From: Acetatifactor muris
GTDB lineage: Bacteria > Bacillota > Clostridia > Lachnospirales > Lachnospiraceae
Length of the DNA: 64,000 nucleotides
Direction: 5' to 3'
Assembly (NCBI RefSeq): GCF_024623325.1
Contig: NZ_JANJZD010000002.1
Location: 62,001-126,000 of the forward strand
This document shows positions 43,802 through 52,221 of this stretch, in pieces (the stretch's first letter is position 1; every line of letters begins with the position of its first letter). The translations under genes were made by a program, and so were the position numbers. The notes beneath the pieces are model-generated. The model was given only the letters and a program-made list of their open reading frames with translations, was not told where the DNA came from and ran no database searches.

Positions 43802-44764
43802 TCAAAAAATTCGATAGTCAGCAAATTTGTGTGCGAGTAAATAAGAAACTGAAATCAGAACCAGACTTACCACGGATTTCAGCAATCCCGCACAGGATGC
43901 CAGGCTGTACTGTACATTCACAAGACCGATTCTGTAGACCCAGGTGTCAATGATATCCGCCGTGGAATAGACTGATGCATTATACATATTGAATACCTGA
44001 TCAAAACCTCCGTTCAGAATGCTTCCCAGGGACAGCGTTCCCATCAGCACCACCGTAGGAATCAATGAAGGAAGCGTAATATACCGGATCAGCTTCCATC
44101 TGCCGGCTCCGTCAATCGATGCCGCCTCATACAGATTGGGGTCAATACTTGTGAGAGCCGCCAGATAGATCACCGCTCCGTAACCGAACTCCTTCCACAC
44201 ATCCGTGCCGATGAGCAGCTGTCTGAAGATATCCGCCTCTCCCATAAAGACCACCGGCTCTGTTCCGAACATTCCCAGAACAGCATTTACCACTCCCTGA
44301 TATCCGAAAATATTGGACATGATATTCGCAAGAATTACCCAGGAGATAAAATGCGGCAGATATACAATAGTCTGTACTGCCTTTTTAAACCGAAGGTTTA
44401 CCACTTCATTTAACAGAATCGCAAATACAATGGGAATCACCAGATTCAAAAACAGTTTTCCTCCCGCTATGATCAGCGTATTCTTAAGCACTCTCCTGGC
44501 GTCGCTTAACCGCCACAGATATTCGAAATTCTCCAGTCCCACCCATTCTGAGCCAAACCATCCTCTGCTGGGTGAAAAATCTTCAAATGCCATGATAATT
44601 CCCACCATGGGAACCACGCTGAACAGAAAAATCCAGACAAATCCCGGAAGTACCATCAGCCAGTAGTGTACCTGCAGAGAAAGTTTCCCTCTTTTTCCAT
44701 TGGTCTCTTTTTCTATTTGACCCTTTTCCTGTCCCAAAACAATTGTTTCTTTTTCCCGCTGCAA
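43802..44764 (-). CDS. Sugar ABC transporter permease, LplB type
   Basis: 320 aa from TTG 44764, chosen because AAAGGAGGAGG lies 6 nt upstream; the frame extends to 44788. A charged N-terminus (about 30 residues) precedes six helices, the first HYWLMVLPGFVWIFLFSVVP. The EAA loop is SIDPNLYEAASIDGAGRWKL, and the end is YLLAHKFADYRIF. First gene of the operon, facing the AraC gene across a 290-nt divergent region. Confidence 0.92.
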   Translation of the reverse strand: MQREKETIVLGQEKGQIEKETNGKRGKLSLQVHYWLMVLPGFVWIFLFSVVPMVGIIMAFEDFSPSRGWFGSEWVGLENFEYLWRLSDARRVLKNTLIIAGGKLFLNLVIPIVFAILLNEVVNLRFKKAVQTIVYLPHFISWVILANIMSNIFGYQGVVNAVLGMFGTEPVVFMGEADIFRQLLIGTDVWKEFGYGAVIYLAALTSIDPNLYEAASIDGAGRWKLIRYITLPSLIPTVVLMGTLSLGSILNGGFDQVFNMYNASVYSTADIIDTWVYRIGLVNVQYSLASCAGLLKSVVSLVLISVSYLLAHKFADYRIF

Positions 44765-44993
44765 AACACCTCCTCCTTTCTGCCCCAATAAAATATTTTT
44801 GATATTATCAAAATTTCATGGTCTTTTCCCCTTATTTTTCTTTTTATTCTTTCTGCGAGATATAGCTTTCTTATTTCTCTGCTATTTTGTCAATTATCCG
44901 GATTTTATTTGAATTCAGATTGACTAATTGTATATATTTGACATCAAATTGGGTTGTTTGTTATTTATTATAGTTTTTTTCTGACTTATGTGT

Positions 44994-44999
44994 TATAAT
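44994..44999 (+). promoter_or_regulatory. -10 box of the AraC-type regulator gene
   Basis: TATAAT on the plus strand, 52 nt before the AraC start; the -35 (TAGTTT at 44971) is poor. The 44765-45050 region also must hold the promoter of the minus-strand sugar operon. It is AT-rich with TTGACATCAAATT near 44937, but no pair of boxes is convincing. Confidence 0.4.
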
Positions 45000-45050
45000 T
45001 TTCCCATCAGAATATATGATGTTTTTGATATGTCAAAGAAAGGAACCCAT

Positions 45051-45926
45051 ATGAGCAACCCCATTCAGGAAAAAATCGTACACGGAGAGAAGCTTTTCCC
45101 TTTTGCCGCCTATGAGTTCACCCCTGCTTTTCCCCCTGAACTGTTCACCGCACACTGGCATTCTGATTATGAAATCATCTATATGCAGAAAGGAGCCGTC
45201 ACTTTCGGCATCAACGGAATTTCATATCCGTTATCCGCTCACCAGGCGCTGATGGTAAATCCTTACCAGATTCACTATTCCGTCTCCGCCAATACATCGG
45301 ATTTCAGCTTTACAAGCATCGTTTTCGGGAACTCCCTGGTATTCCCCAGCACGGAATCCCGTATTTATACCAGATATATTCATCCCAGTGCCAGAGAATA
45401 TATCCGCTTCTTCCCGGTGCTGACTCAGGAAACTGCTTCCGGTATGGACAGCCTGAAAAGCATTGAAAAAATATGCCTTCTGGACAAATCCAGACCCCTC
45501 TGCTATGAAATGGAAATCCAGATTCTTCTCCTCTCTGTGTTCTGCAATCTGCTTCGCGCAAACGCATACGACATGGAAATAAGAGAGGATTTTCACACCC
45601 TCTCTTATGTGCAGGAACTGCTTTATCTTCTGAGAAAAAATTTCGCGGAAGATATAAAGCTGGAGGCCCTTGCCCAGAATATGAATATCAGTTACGAGCA
45701 CCTTTGCCGCTCTTTTAAAAAAGTGGTGGGAAAATCTCCAAAGAAATTTCTGAATGATCTGCGATTTCAGCACGCGGTCTATCTGATGAAGACTTCCGAA
45801 CATCAGGCGATTGCTGAAATCGCTGAATCCTGCGGTTTTTCCGATATGAGTTATTTTGCAAAATGTTTTCGGCAGAAAACCGGCAAAACGCCGTCCGAAT
45901 ACAGGAATCATATGGCCGGAGAATAA
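45051..45926 (+). CDS. AraC-family regulator of the sugar operon
   Basis: 291 aa from ATG 45051 (AAAGGAA upstream). The cupin N-terminus (FTAHWHSDYEIIYMQKGAVT) binds a ligand. The C-terminal AraC DNA-binding domain has IKLEALAQNMNISYEHLCRS and AEIAESCGFSDMSYFAKCFR, ending KTGKTPSEYRNHM. Divergent orientation to the LplB-YtcP-binding protein-GH31 operon strongly suggests that it activates that operon in response to the imported sugar. Confidence 0.9.
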   Translation: MSNPIQEKIVHGEKLFPFAAYEFTPAFPPELFTAHWHSDYEIIYMQKGAVTFGINGISYPLSAHQALMVNPYQIHYSVSANTSDFSFTSIVFGNSLVFPSTESRIYTRYIHPSAREYIRFFPVLTQETASGMDSLKSIEKICLLDKSRPLCYEMEIQILLLSVFCNLLRANAYDMEIREDFHTLSYVQELLYLLRKNFAEDIKLEALAQNMNISYEHLCRSFKKVVGKSPKKFLNDLRFQHAVYLMKTSEHQAIAEIAESCGFSDMSYFAKCFRQKTGKTPSEYRNHMAGE

Positions 45927-45954
45927 TTGGAGGCAGGAAGATGCTCCACGCGTC

Positions 45955-46932
45955 TTATATAACGCACATCAGTCCATACATTATTACGCATATAAATAAA
46001 CTGATTATGCTTACTTTACTTATTTTATAGTTTGTAGTTGCAGGATTCCATTTTTTTATTTTATTATTTTCAAATAAAAATCCTATTGTTGCGCTCATTA
46101 TGCCCAAAATCAACAATCCACATATTTTCATTGCAGGCAGTGTATTATTCTCAATTCCTTTTGCTTCAAATACGATACCTGTTATTCCTATTCCCACACA
46201 TAATATCAAGGTGTATATTACAGTTACCGGAATACGGCGTCCGGCACGTTTCCTGTCTTCTTCCTTACGATAGATTTTATCTGTCATTTTGTAGTTGCTC
46301 ATTTCTATACTTGTGATAAAATTCAGTATATATACAACAATCAGAATGCCATTGAACCATTGCGTTTTCGGATTTACTCCATTTATCACGCAAAGCAGAA
46401 AAATATATACAGTAGACAAGATTCCAATATGCAAATCAATCTGTACCAGCAGTTTCTTCACTTCGCAAATATTATACTCTATCCCGTCATCAAACCCTGC
46501 AATCCCATTAAAAGAATCATTTTTTATTGCATTGGAAAAATAAATATGCAGGAATAGTTGTATTGGAATACATGAAATAAACATACAGATACAGACTCCA
46601 ATACTGAAAATATTCGTTAATGTACTGTAAATTATATATGCCAATATACATAAAACAGATATCCCCACAAAAACCCAAGGCATCTTTCCTATTGATATTT
46701 CCTCTTGCGTTGACGATTTTTCCCTGTCCCCATTCCCCAGCAATGTATCAACATCAACTTCAAATAATTGCGCTAACTTGATTAGATTGTCAGAGGTTGG
46801 TCTGGAAGTATTGGCTTCCCATTTGGTTACAGCCTGACGGCTGACATCCAAATATTCAGAAACTTTTTCCTGTGACAGCCCTTTCTTTTTACGATAATAC
46901 ATAAGATTTTCTGCTAATTGATTTTCATTCAC
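45955..46932 (-). CDS. XRE-family regulator with C-terminal membrane domain
   Basis: 325 aa from GTG 46932 (GGAGG 8 nt upstream). Residues 5-60 are a Cro/CI helix-turn-helix (MYYRKKKGLSQEKVSEYLDV, then SRQAVTKWEANTSRPTSDN). From about residue 85 there are six or seven hydrophobic segments (WVFVGISVLCILAYIIY; IGVCICMFISCIPIQLFLHI; YTLILCVGIGITGIVF). It is a membrane-bound regulator of unknown signal. Repeated CAACTAT boxes upstream at 46995-47040 may be its own operator. Confidence 0.87.
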   Translation of the reverse strand: MNENQLAENLMYYRKKKGLSQEKVSEYLDVSRQAVTKWEANTSRPTSDNLIKLAQLFEVDVDTLLGNGDREKSSTQEEISIGKMPWVFVGISVLCILAYIIYSTLTNIFSIGVCICMFISCIPIQLFLHIYFSNAIKNDSFNGIAGFDDGIEYNICEVKKLLVQIDLHIGILSTVYIFLLCVINGVNPKTQWFNGILIVVYILNFITSIEMSNYKMTDKIYRKEEDRKRAGRRIPVTVIYTLILCVGIGITGIVFEAKGIENNTLPAMKICGLLILGIMSATIGFLFENNKIKKWNPATTNYKISKVSIISLFICVIMYGLMCVI

Positions 46933-46994
46933 ATTACTAACCTCCATCTGATTTTGATAGCAATAATATACTGATTTATCCAGTTGCACTCTAC

Positions 46995-47040
46995 CAACTA
47001 TACGGAAATTATGGGCAACTATATGGCAACTATCAGTTGC
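46995..47040. promoter_or_regulatory. Repeated operator-like boxes upstream of the XRE gene
   Basis: CAACTAT occurs at 46995, 47016 and 47027 (spacings 21 and 11), and the last is part of the palindrome GCAACTATCAGTTGC (47026-47040). A related CAGTTGC lies at 46981. The cluster is 50-110 nt before the XRE start. The rest of the 46933-47334 gap has only the promoter at 47265-47293 and no supportable gene. Confidence 0.5.
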
Positions 47041-47264
47041 AGCCGCTGTTTTTTCTGCTGTTCGCCCGATTTTCAGGTTTATAGAATTGTTCAATGATAT
47101 TATTCTACCACAAATGCAAACGCACTTCCATCGTTTGCTCCTGTTCCCGGTCACTCCCTCTGACTATGCCTGTTCCCACAAGCCCCTCCAATGTCAGCAA
47201 CCATAGACTGTTTGCCACATTGCCAAGTGAAGAATTCACTTTTTGTCTTTTCATACATGGAATA

Positions 47265-47293
47265 TTGTGGATATCATCCGAATGTGCTAGACT
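47265..47293 (+). promoter_or_regulatory. Promoter of the NTF2-like gene
   Basis: TTGTGG (47265-47270), a 17-nt spacer and TAGACT (47288-47293), 42 nt before the gene start. Confidence 0.55.
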
Positions 47294-47334
47294 AAGCATA
47301 ACGACAAATCAGAATTTAAGAAAGGCAAAAATTT

Positions 47335-47703
47335 ATGGATATATACAAATTTTGGAAAGATGTCTTAGCGCAAAATACAGATGTCATCAAAGATTATTTT
47401 GACGAGAACGCTTATATAAACTGGCATTGCACGAATGAGCATTTTAACGTAAATGAATTTATCATTGCAAATTGCGAATATCCCGGTGACTGGGACGGTG
47501 AAGTGGAAAGAATTGAAGAAATAAATGATTTATTTATTACAGTAACTCATGTGCATTCCAAGGATAAAACTCTATCATTTCATGTTACATCTTTCATTAA
47601 GGTTATTAATGGCAAAATTGTAGCAGTTGATGAATATTGGGCAGATGATGGCATTGCGCCTGAATGGAGATTGGGCAAACATATTGGAAAGGCTATTAAA
47701 TAA
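47335..47703 (+). CDS. NTF2-like (SnoaL-type) protein
   Basis: 122 aa. It begins MDIYKFWKDVLAQNTDVIKD, with the helix-plus-strand layout of a SnoaL/NTF2 fold; FDENAYINWHCTNEHFNVNE and FIKVINGKIVAVDEYWADDG complete it. Members are small ligand-binding or isomerase-like proteins, usually encoded as single genes. No catalytic assignment is possible. The last 8 nt overlap the 3' end of the convergent prfH gene. Confidence 0.8.
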   Translation: MDIYKFWKDVLAQNTDVIKDYFDENAYINWHCTNEHFNVNEFIIANCEYPGDWDGEVERIEEINDLFITVTHVHSKDKTLSFHVTSFIKVINGKIVAVDEYWADDGIAPEWRLGKHIGKAIK

Positions 47704-48289
47704 CCTTCAGCAGAAACCTTTCTCCTTCATAAGTCCGTACCGGGTTCCCTCTGACAATGCGGTAGTGCTCTATCCACGCGGCGCCAGCCTGCCGTTCCTG
47801 CTGCTCTTTCCGCAGACAGGCAAGCTTCTCCTGCATCCTCTCCATGGCAATCTGCTTATTCCGGAACTGGCTCCTTTCCTCTGTGGACTGGGTCACAATT
47901 CCCGTAGGAATGTGTATGACCCGCACTCCAGTCTCCACTTTATTCACATTCTGGCCTCCCTTTCCTCCACTGTGGAACTTCTCGATGCGGTATTCCCCAT
48001 CTGACGCCACCTGAACTGCCTCCGAGATGATGCTCACGTCCACATACCAGTTCTTCCTTTTATGGTTCCTGCGGAAAGGGCTCCTGCAGATCCACAGCAC
48101 CGTCCCCTCCAGGCCGCTCAGGTCATGTTCTGTCCGAAAACGGACGGAATCCAGGCAGCCCCTCTCATGACCTTTGGTCTCTGACAGGATCTCCAAATCC
48201 CCATATTCTCTTTTAAGCGCCTCAAGCAGCTTCGCCACCGCCAGCTGGCATTCGGCGGGCCCCTGTCCTGCACTGATCTGAATTATCAT
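47696..48289 (-). CDS. prfH: Peptide chain release factor homolog PrfH
   Basis: 197 aa from ATG 48289 (AGAGGTG upstream). It has the release-factor domain 3 with the catalytic GGQ: EKFHSGGKGGQNVNKVETGV near 110-128. There is no codon-recognition domain, as in PrfH. The C-terminal basic tail has QFRNKQIAMERMQEKLACLR. PrfH is proposed to release peptides from ribosomes damaged in the decoding centre, after which RtcB2 reseals the 16S rRNA. The rtcB gene is immediately upstream on the same strand, the usual pairing. Confidence 0.92.
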   Translation of the reverse strand: MIIQISAGQGPAECQLAVAKLLEALKREYGDLEILSETKGHERGCLDSVRFRTEHDLSGLEGTVLWICRSPFRRNHKRKNWYVDVSIISEAVQVASDGEYRIEKFHSGGKGGQNVNKVETGVRVIHIPTGIVTQSTEERSQFRNKQIAMERMQEKLACLRKEQQERQAGAAWIEHYRIVRGNPVRTYEGERFLLKVI

Positions 48290-48389
48290 AAACCTGCACC
48301 TCTTAATTTCTGTTTTATGGTTGATTACCCACTGTTTTTCATTACTATAAAATTCCCTGTGCCATTCCTGCACTCTGCAGGCAATACTT

Positions 48390-49517
48390 TCAGGATTTAT
48401 TTCGCGACAGTTCTCTGCCTCCTGCCTTGTAATTATAGACTGGCTTCAGGATTTCCATTATCTGAACGGTATCTCCGATCTGCTCGACAATCTCCGCAAG
48501 GGAACGATAGGCAAAGGGAGCTTCGTCCAATGTGTCCGCCCCTACGCAGCTGCTGTAGATACCCTTCATTTCCTTTTTGAAGTCTGATACGGTATACCGG
48601 CTTTTTACTTCCTCACGCTTCAGCCTCCTGCCGGAACCGTGAGGCGCCGAGCAGTTCCAGTCCTCATTGCCCAGTCCCACGCCCAGAATCATGCCGTCCC
48701 GCATATTCGCCGGGATGATTACCCGGGCTCCCTTTTGGGCTGCGATACTTCCCTTTCGGAGCACCCCGGAAGCGTCCAGATAGTTATGCGCCACTGAGAA
48801 CTGCTCTGAGGCCTTCCATTTCATGCCCTTCAGGATTTCCCTTACAACGACCTGCCTGTTCAGTTCGGCATAGTCCTGGACGGTCTGCACGTCCTCCATG
48901 TAGGCTTCTTTTCCAGCCCCTTCCAGGTAGCTCATGTAATAGGGGACCTCCATCCCCTGCTCTTTCAGGGACGTACTGGCAAGCTTTGTGTAATATTCTG
49001 CCACTTCCTCCCCCAGATGCCTGCTGCCCGTATGTACCACCAGATACAGACTGCCGTCCTCTCCTCTGTCAAGCTCAATGAAATGATTTCCTCCGCCAAG
49101 GGTGCCCAGACTTCTCTCCGCCCTCTGTCTGTTGATATGCCTGACGCAGTGAAGCTGTTCACAGGAAAATCCTTCCGCCATATGGTGGGGTTCTTTCCTT
49201 ATGGCGAACCCAGACGGCACATTCTCCCGGATGACCCGGTCCAGCTTCTGGAACTCTGCTGTATTCTTATTCAGTTTTACACAGGTCATACCGCAGCCGA
49301 TGTCCACCCCCAGCAGCTGGGGAACTACTTTGTCTGTAACTGTCATGGATAAGCCGATGGGACCCACCTTGCCGGGATGGATGTCCGGCATCAGGCGTAT
49401 TTTGCTGCCCTCTGCCACCTGGTTGTCGCATATCATTTTCACCTGTGCCTGAGCATATTCTTCCACGTCATCCGTAAATATCTTCGCTTCAGCGTAAATG
49501 CCTTTTACTGTCTTCAT
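48390..49517 (-). CDS. rtcB: RtcB-type RNA ligase (PrfH-associated)
   Basis: 375 aa from ATG 49517 (AAGGAGAC upstream). Manganese and guanylation motifs: MPDIHPGKVGPIGLSM near 45, GVDIGCGMTCVKL near 75, LGGGNHFIELDR near 140, VHTGSRHLGEEV near 160, VAHNYLDASG near 235, and APHGSGRRLKREE near 285 with the guanylated His. RtcB ligates 2',3'-cyclic phosphate or 3'-phosphate to 5'-OH ends. The link with prfH suggests repair of cleaved rRNA. The terminator directly in front suggests conditional expression. Confidence 0.93.
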   Translation of the reverse strand: MKTVKGIYAEAKIFTDDVEEYAQAQVKMICDNQVAEGSKIRLMPDIHPGKVGPIGLSMTVTDKVVPQLLGVDIGCGMTCVKLNKNTAEFQKLDRVIRENVPSGFAIRKEPHHMAEGFSCEQLHCVRHINRQRAERSLGTLGGGNHFIELDRGEDGSLYLVVHTGSRHLGEEVAEYYTKLASTSLKEQGMEVPYYMSYLEGAGKEAYMEDVQTVQDYAELNRQVVVREILKGMKWKASEQFSVAHNYLDASGVLRKGSIAAQKGARVIIPANMRDGMILGVGLGNEDWNCSAPHGSGRRLKREEVKSRYTVSDFKKEMKGIYSSCVGADTLDEAPFAYRSLAEIVEQIGDTVQIMEILKPVYNYKAGGRELSRNKS

Positions 49518-49545
49518 ATTATTTTGTCTCCTTAAAAATGGGTGC

Positions 49546-49567
49546 AAAAAAGCACCCCCAAAGGTGC
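49546..49567 (-). terminator. Intrinsic terminator just upstream of rtcB
   Basis: On the minus strand, GCACCTTTGGGGGTGC (49567-49552) forms a 5-6-bp stem followed by TTTTTT (49551-49546). It sits 30 nt before the rtcB start and 66 nt after the leader peptide stop, so readthrough must be regulated for rtcB-prfH expression from the promoter at 49765-49793. Confidence 0.75.
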
Positions 49568-49633
49568 TGCCACGGCAAGGATATCTTAATAAAAGCTTTG
49601 ATGCCTGTCAGGAATAGCCTGTTCAAGCCAAAA

Positions 49634-49717
49634 CTATCTATCATACCTGCGGAACGCTGTACCTTTGATTGTCGGTTCCTCTATTCTGTTCTGATGTTGT
49701 CTGTTGTGACTCTGCAT
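49634..49717 (-). CDS. 27-aa leader peptide before rtcB-prfH
   Basis: ATG 49717 has GGAAAGGAGG upstream, one of the strongest ribosome binding sites in the window. The peptide starts MQSHNRQHQNRIEEPTIKGT and ends FRRYDR; it is rich in Gln, Asn and Arg. It ends before the terminator at 49546-49567. Position, strong site and terminator suggest a translation-sensing attenuator: ribosome stalling could open rtcB. No similar peptide is known to me. Confidence 0.5.
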   Translation of the reverse strand: MQSHNRQHQNRIEEPTIKGTAFRRYDR

Positions 49718-49764
49718 GGTAAGCCCTCCTTTCCTGAATCTCTTTTTATTTTGGTGACAAATTC

Positions 49765-49793
49765 ATGGTAACACAAAGGCTGAGGATTGGCAA
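49765..49793 (-). promoter_or_regulatory. Promoter of the rtcB-prfH leader
   Basis: TTGCCA (49788-49793), a 17-nt spacer and TACCAT (49765-49770) on the minus strand, about 50 nt upstream of the leader peptide start. Confidence 0.55.
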
Positions 49794-50023
49794 GCAAAAA
49801 AGACTTCCTGCCTATCCATTGGCCTTAAACACAGACTTTTTATGCTTCTCTCCTCCTGTCTCAACCTGTATAATACCCCAGCACTGCAGCAAATCTGGCA
49901 AATCGGCTCGCTTCTTCCTGATTCATGTTTCACTGTCCTCGACTTTTGCCAATCTGAATTTTAGATACTGACAGCAAAATAGCATATTTCATTAAATTAT
50001 TATGAGCTTTGTATCCACTTTGA

Positions 50024-50998
50024 CTATACCGTCTCCGCTACATACTTCTGAAAATACTCCTGCGCCTTCTGCCAGGGCACATTCAACTTCTTCTGCAGCT
50101 TCTCCAAAATATCTTCTTCAGATAATCCACATTCAAGCCCCATTTCAATAATCCCCTTGATTCTTCCCTCATTAATACCTTGAATTCTTCCCTCATTTTC
50201 GGTCTCCTCAAAAACAGTCCACATACCGCCATCTCCTTCCAATTCATAATTTAGCTTACAATTCGCCGCACCTGCAACCGTCATTACTACTGATTTTTCC
50301 ACATTATGCTTTTTTGTATACTCTATGGCTTCTTCCTTTATCTCGTTAACCGGTTTACTGTTATCCAGAAGAATTTTCAGCAGATTAAAGAAATCCTCAT
50401 TATCCACATTATGAAATTTACATTCATTCTGCCTGGCCTCTACCAGAATCATCTTGTAATCGTTCACATATTGTACTACTTCTTCTGGAATGTTCAGCAT
50501 TTCATGCAACGAAGCGGCTCCATTCCAGGGTTTTTCGCCATAGTAGACAACCACTGTGATAACAGGTACCAGTTTATCTGTCTCCCGCATTTTGGATAGA
50601 TATTCGTCCTCGCTCAATCCCCCTGCCGCTTTATACTTTTTCGCATTACTGTCATATTACTTTTTATAGGACCCATAATCATATCCCATAACCCTCATTG
50701 GCATGGCATAATGAATATAACCCTGATTTTCCATGCCCAGAATCACGAATTCCACTCCCAGCGCAGAAGACTTCTTCCTGACTTTGACACTGTCTCTTGA
50801 AGCTGTAATAGATTCCGCATACTCCCGGTGCTCTAACACAGTGGATTCCTCCGTGTCAAGTTCCTCCAGTTCTTCTGGAAAAATCATCTGCTCCCCATGA
50901 AACAGCACTGCATTAAAAAAGTCGGCAAACCGTTCATTATCACTCCAATAATTTTTCAATACGGTATCGGGCTTCAAAGCCTGCTTTTTCTCACGCAT
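50024..50998 (-). pseudogene. Rpn-type PD-(D/E)XK nuclease gene with in-frame stop
   Basis: ATG 50998 (GGAGGGAG upstream). The first 113 codons (TVLKNYWSDNERFADFFNAV; LGVEFVILGMENQGYIHYAM; GYDYGSYKK) end at TAA 50659-50657. The same frame continues (YDSNAKKYKAAGGLSEDEYL, VITVVVYYGEKPWNGAASLH) to 50024. Together they make a normal 324-codon Rpn/PDDEXK-transposase-family protein, with ENQGYIHYAMP marking the E-x-Q nuclease site and repeats near the end (EGRIQGINEGRIKGIIEMGL). TAA in place of a likely CAA codon is a one-base change. Rpn proteins cut DNA and have been linked to RecA-independent recombination. It may be inactive unless the stop is suppressed. Confidence 0.8.
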
Positions 50999-51214
50999 TA
51001 CACGTCTCCCTCCTGTATATTTCAGTATACTATACCATTTTGGTTCTTTCAATACCGACAACTCAAAATACACGACAAACGTATGAGTTATTACGATCAC
51101 TCAACTTTAATTTTCTGGATTTTTTAACATTCAGAAAAGAAGCGTGTTCGCAATTTATTTACTCATGCGTTTGTCGTGCAAAGGCCCGGAGACTCAAGTT
51201 TTTGAGTAATTTCA

Positions 51215-51242
51215 TTGACAGTGATGTGGAATGATGTAAAAT
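51215..51242 (+). promoter_or_regulatory. Promoter of the RpiR-type regulator gene
   Basis: TTGACA (51215-51220), a 16-nt spacer and TAAAAT (51237-51242), 80 nt before the gene. The perfect -35 box makes this one of the clearest promoters in the window. Confidence 0.7.
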
Positions 51243-51321
51243 GGAAATGAGCACGGCGCAGGAGGCGTCGGCAGGATATGGTAACTTTATCGGTACCGGT
51301 TTCAGAAAAGAGAGGATGTAA

Positions 51322-52122
51322 TTGAATATTTTGTTGAATCGCCTTTTGGCCCTTATCAATCAGAAGGAATCTTTTTCCACGGAATATTATATAGCTTATT
51401 CCTTTTTGCAGAATCTGTTTAAGATCAGCAGTTTTTCCATTGACGAAACAGCGCAGCTGTGCAATGTATCCAAATCCACAATATCCAAGTTTGTCAGGGA
51501 GATCGGCTTTGACGATTATACGGACTTTAAGTTGTCGGCCATGGCGGCCAGAGAGAGTGTCAATTACGGTTGGGGAGAGGATATCTGCAGATATATCGAA
51601 AAATTCGGGGCAGAAAGCTATACCGACATTCTGAAAGCGGACGTGGAGCGGATGAAAGAATGTATCAACATGAAGGAAATCGATATTTTGGCGGAGGATC
51701 TGACCAAATATGAAAAAGTGGCAACATTCGGAACAGTTTACTCGCAGACAGCCGCCATGGATCTGCAGTTTAAGCTGGCCTTCCACAACAAGATCATATA
51801 CACAAGCCTGAGCGACATTGTCCAGGAAAAATATATAGCCAATGCGGATTCGGACACGCTGATTATCATTTTTAGTAATTCGGGCAAATACATTACAGAA
51901 TACCAGCTTTTGGAGGGACATCCCGGAAAGAGAATTTTCACTTCGACAAAGGGCAGAATCGTACTTATCACTTCCAACAAAAAAATGGAGAAGGACACAA
52001 GAGTGGATCTGTGTATCGGGTTCGACTATAGCTCCAACGTGCAGAATCATCCATATTATTTTCAATTTATCACCGATCTGATAGCAGTAAAATATAAACA
52101 AAAAATAGAAAAGAAAGCTTAA
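51322..52122 (+). CDS. MurR/RpiR-family transcriptional regulator
   Basis: 266 aa from TTG 51322 (GAGGATG upstream). The N-terminal HTH is FSIDETAQLCNVSKSTISKF, followed by VREIGFDDYTDFKLSAMAAR. The C-terminal SIS domain binds phosphosugars; its core is TLIIIFSNSGKYITEY near 180-195, with the Ser/Gly residues typical of SIS. It stands upstream of the fucosidase and ABC importer genes and probably controls them in response to a sugar phosphate. A terminator follows, so it is expressed separately. Confidence 0.88.
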   Translation: MNILLNRLLALINQKESFSTEYYIAYSFLQNLFKISSFSIDETAQLCNVSKSTISKFVREIGFDDYTDFKLSAMAARESVNYGWGEDICRYIEKFGAESYTDILKADVERMKECINMKEIDILAEDLTKYEKVATFGTVYSQTAAMDLQFKLAFHNKIIYTSLSDIVQEKYIANADSDTLIIIFSNSGKYITEYQLLEGHPGKRIFTSTKGRIVLITSNKKMEKDTRVDLCIGFDYSSNVQNHPYYFQFITDLIAVKYKQKIEKKA

Positions 52123-52129
52123 GAAAAAA

Positions 52130-52170
52130 GACAGTTTCCAAAATGCGAAAAAATAAGGGAACTGTCTTTT
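52130..52170 (+). terminator. Intrinsic terminator after the RpiR gene
   Basis: GACAGTTTCC (52130-52139) pairs with GGGAACTGTC (52157-52166), followed by TTTT. The 17-nt loop is A-rich. It separates the regulator from the fucosidase operon; a TATACT-like -10 box lies just after it. Confidence 0.75.
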
Positions 52171-52221
52171 GTATGTTATACTGAATGTACAATGGAGAAA
52201 GGAGCATACAGGTATACAAAA

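Noticed and set aside
47105..47299. 64-aa minus-strand frame in the XRE/NTF2 gap, possible recombinase remnant
   Set aside because: It overlaps the NTF2 promoter and operator region, has no ribosome binding site and no motif.
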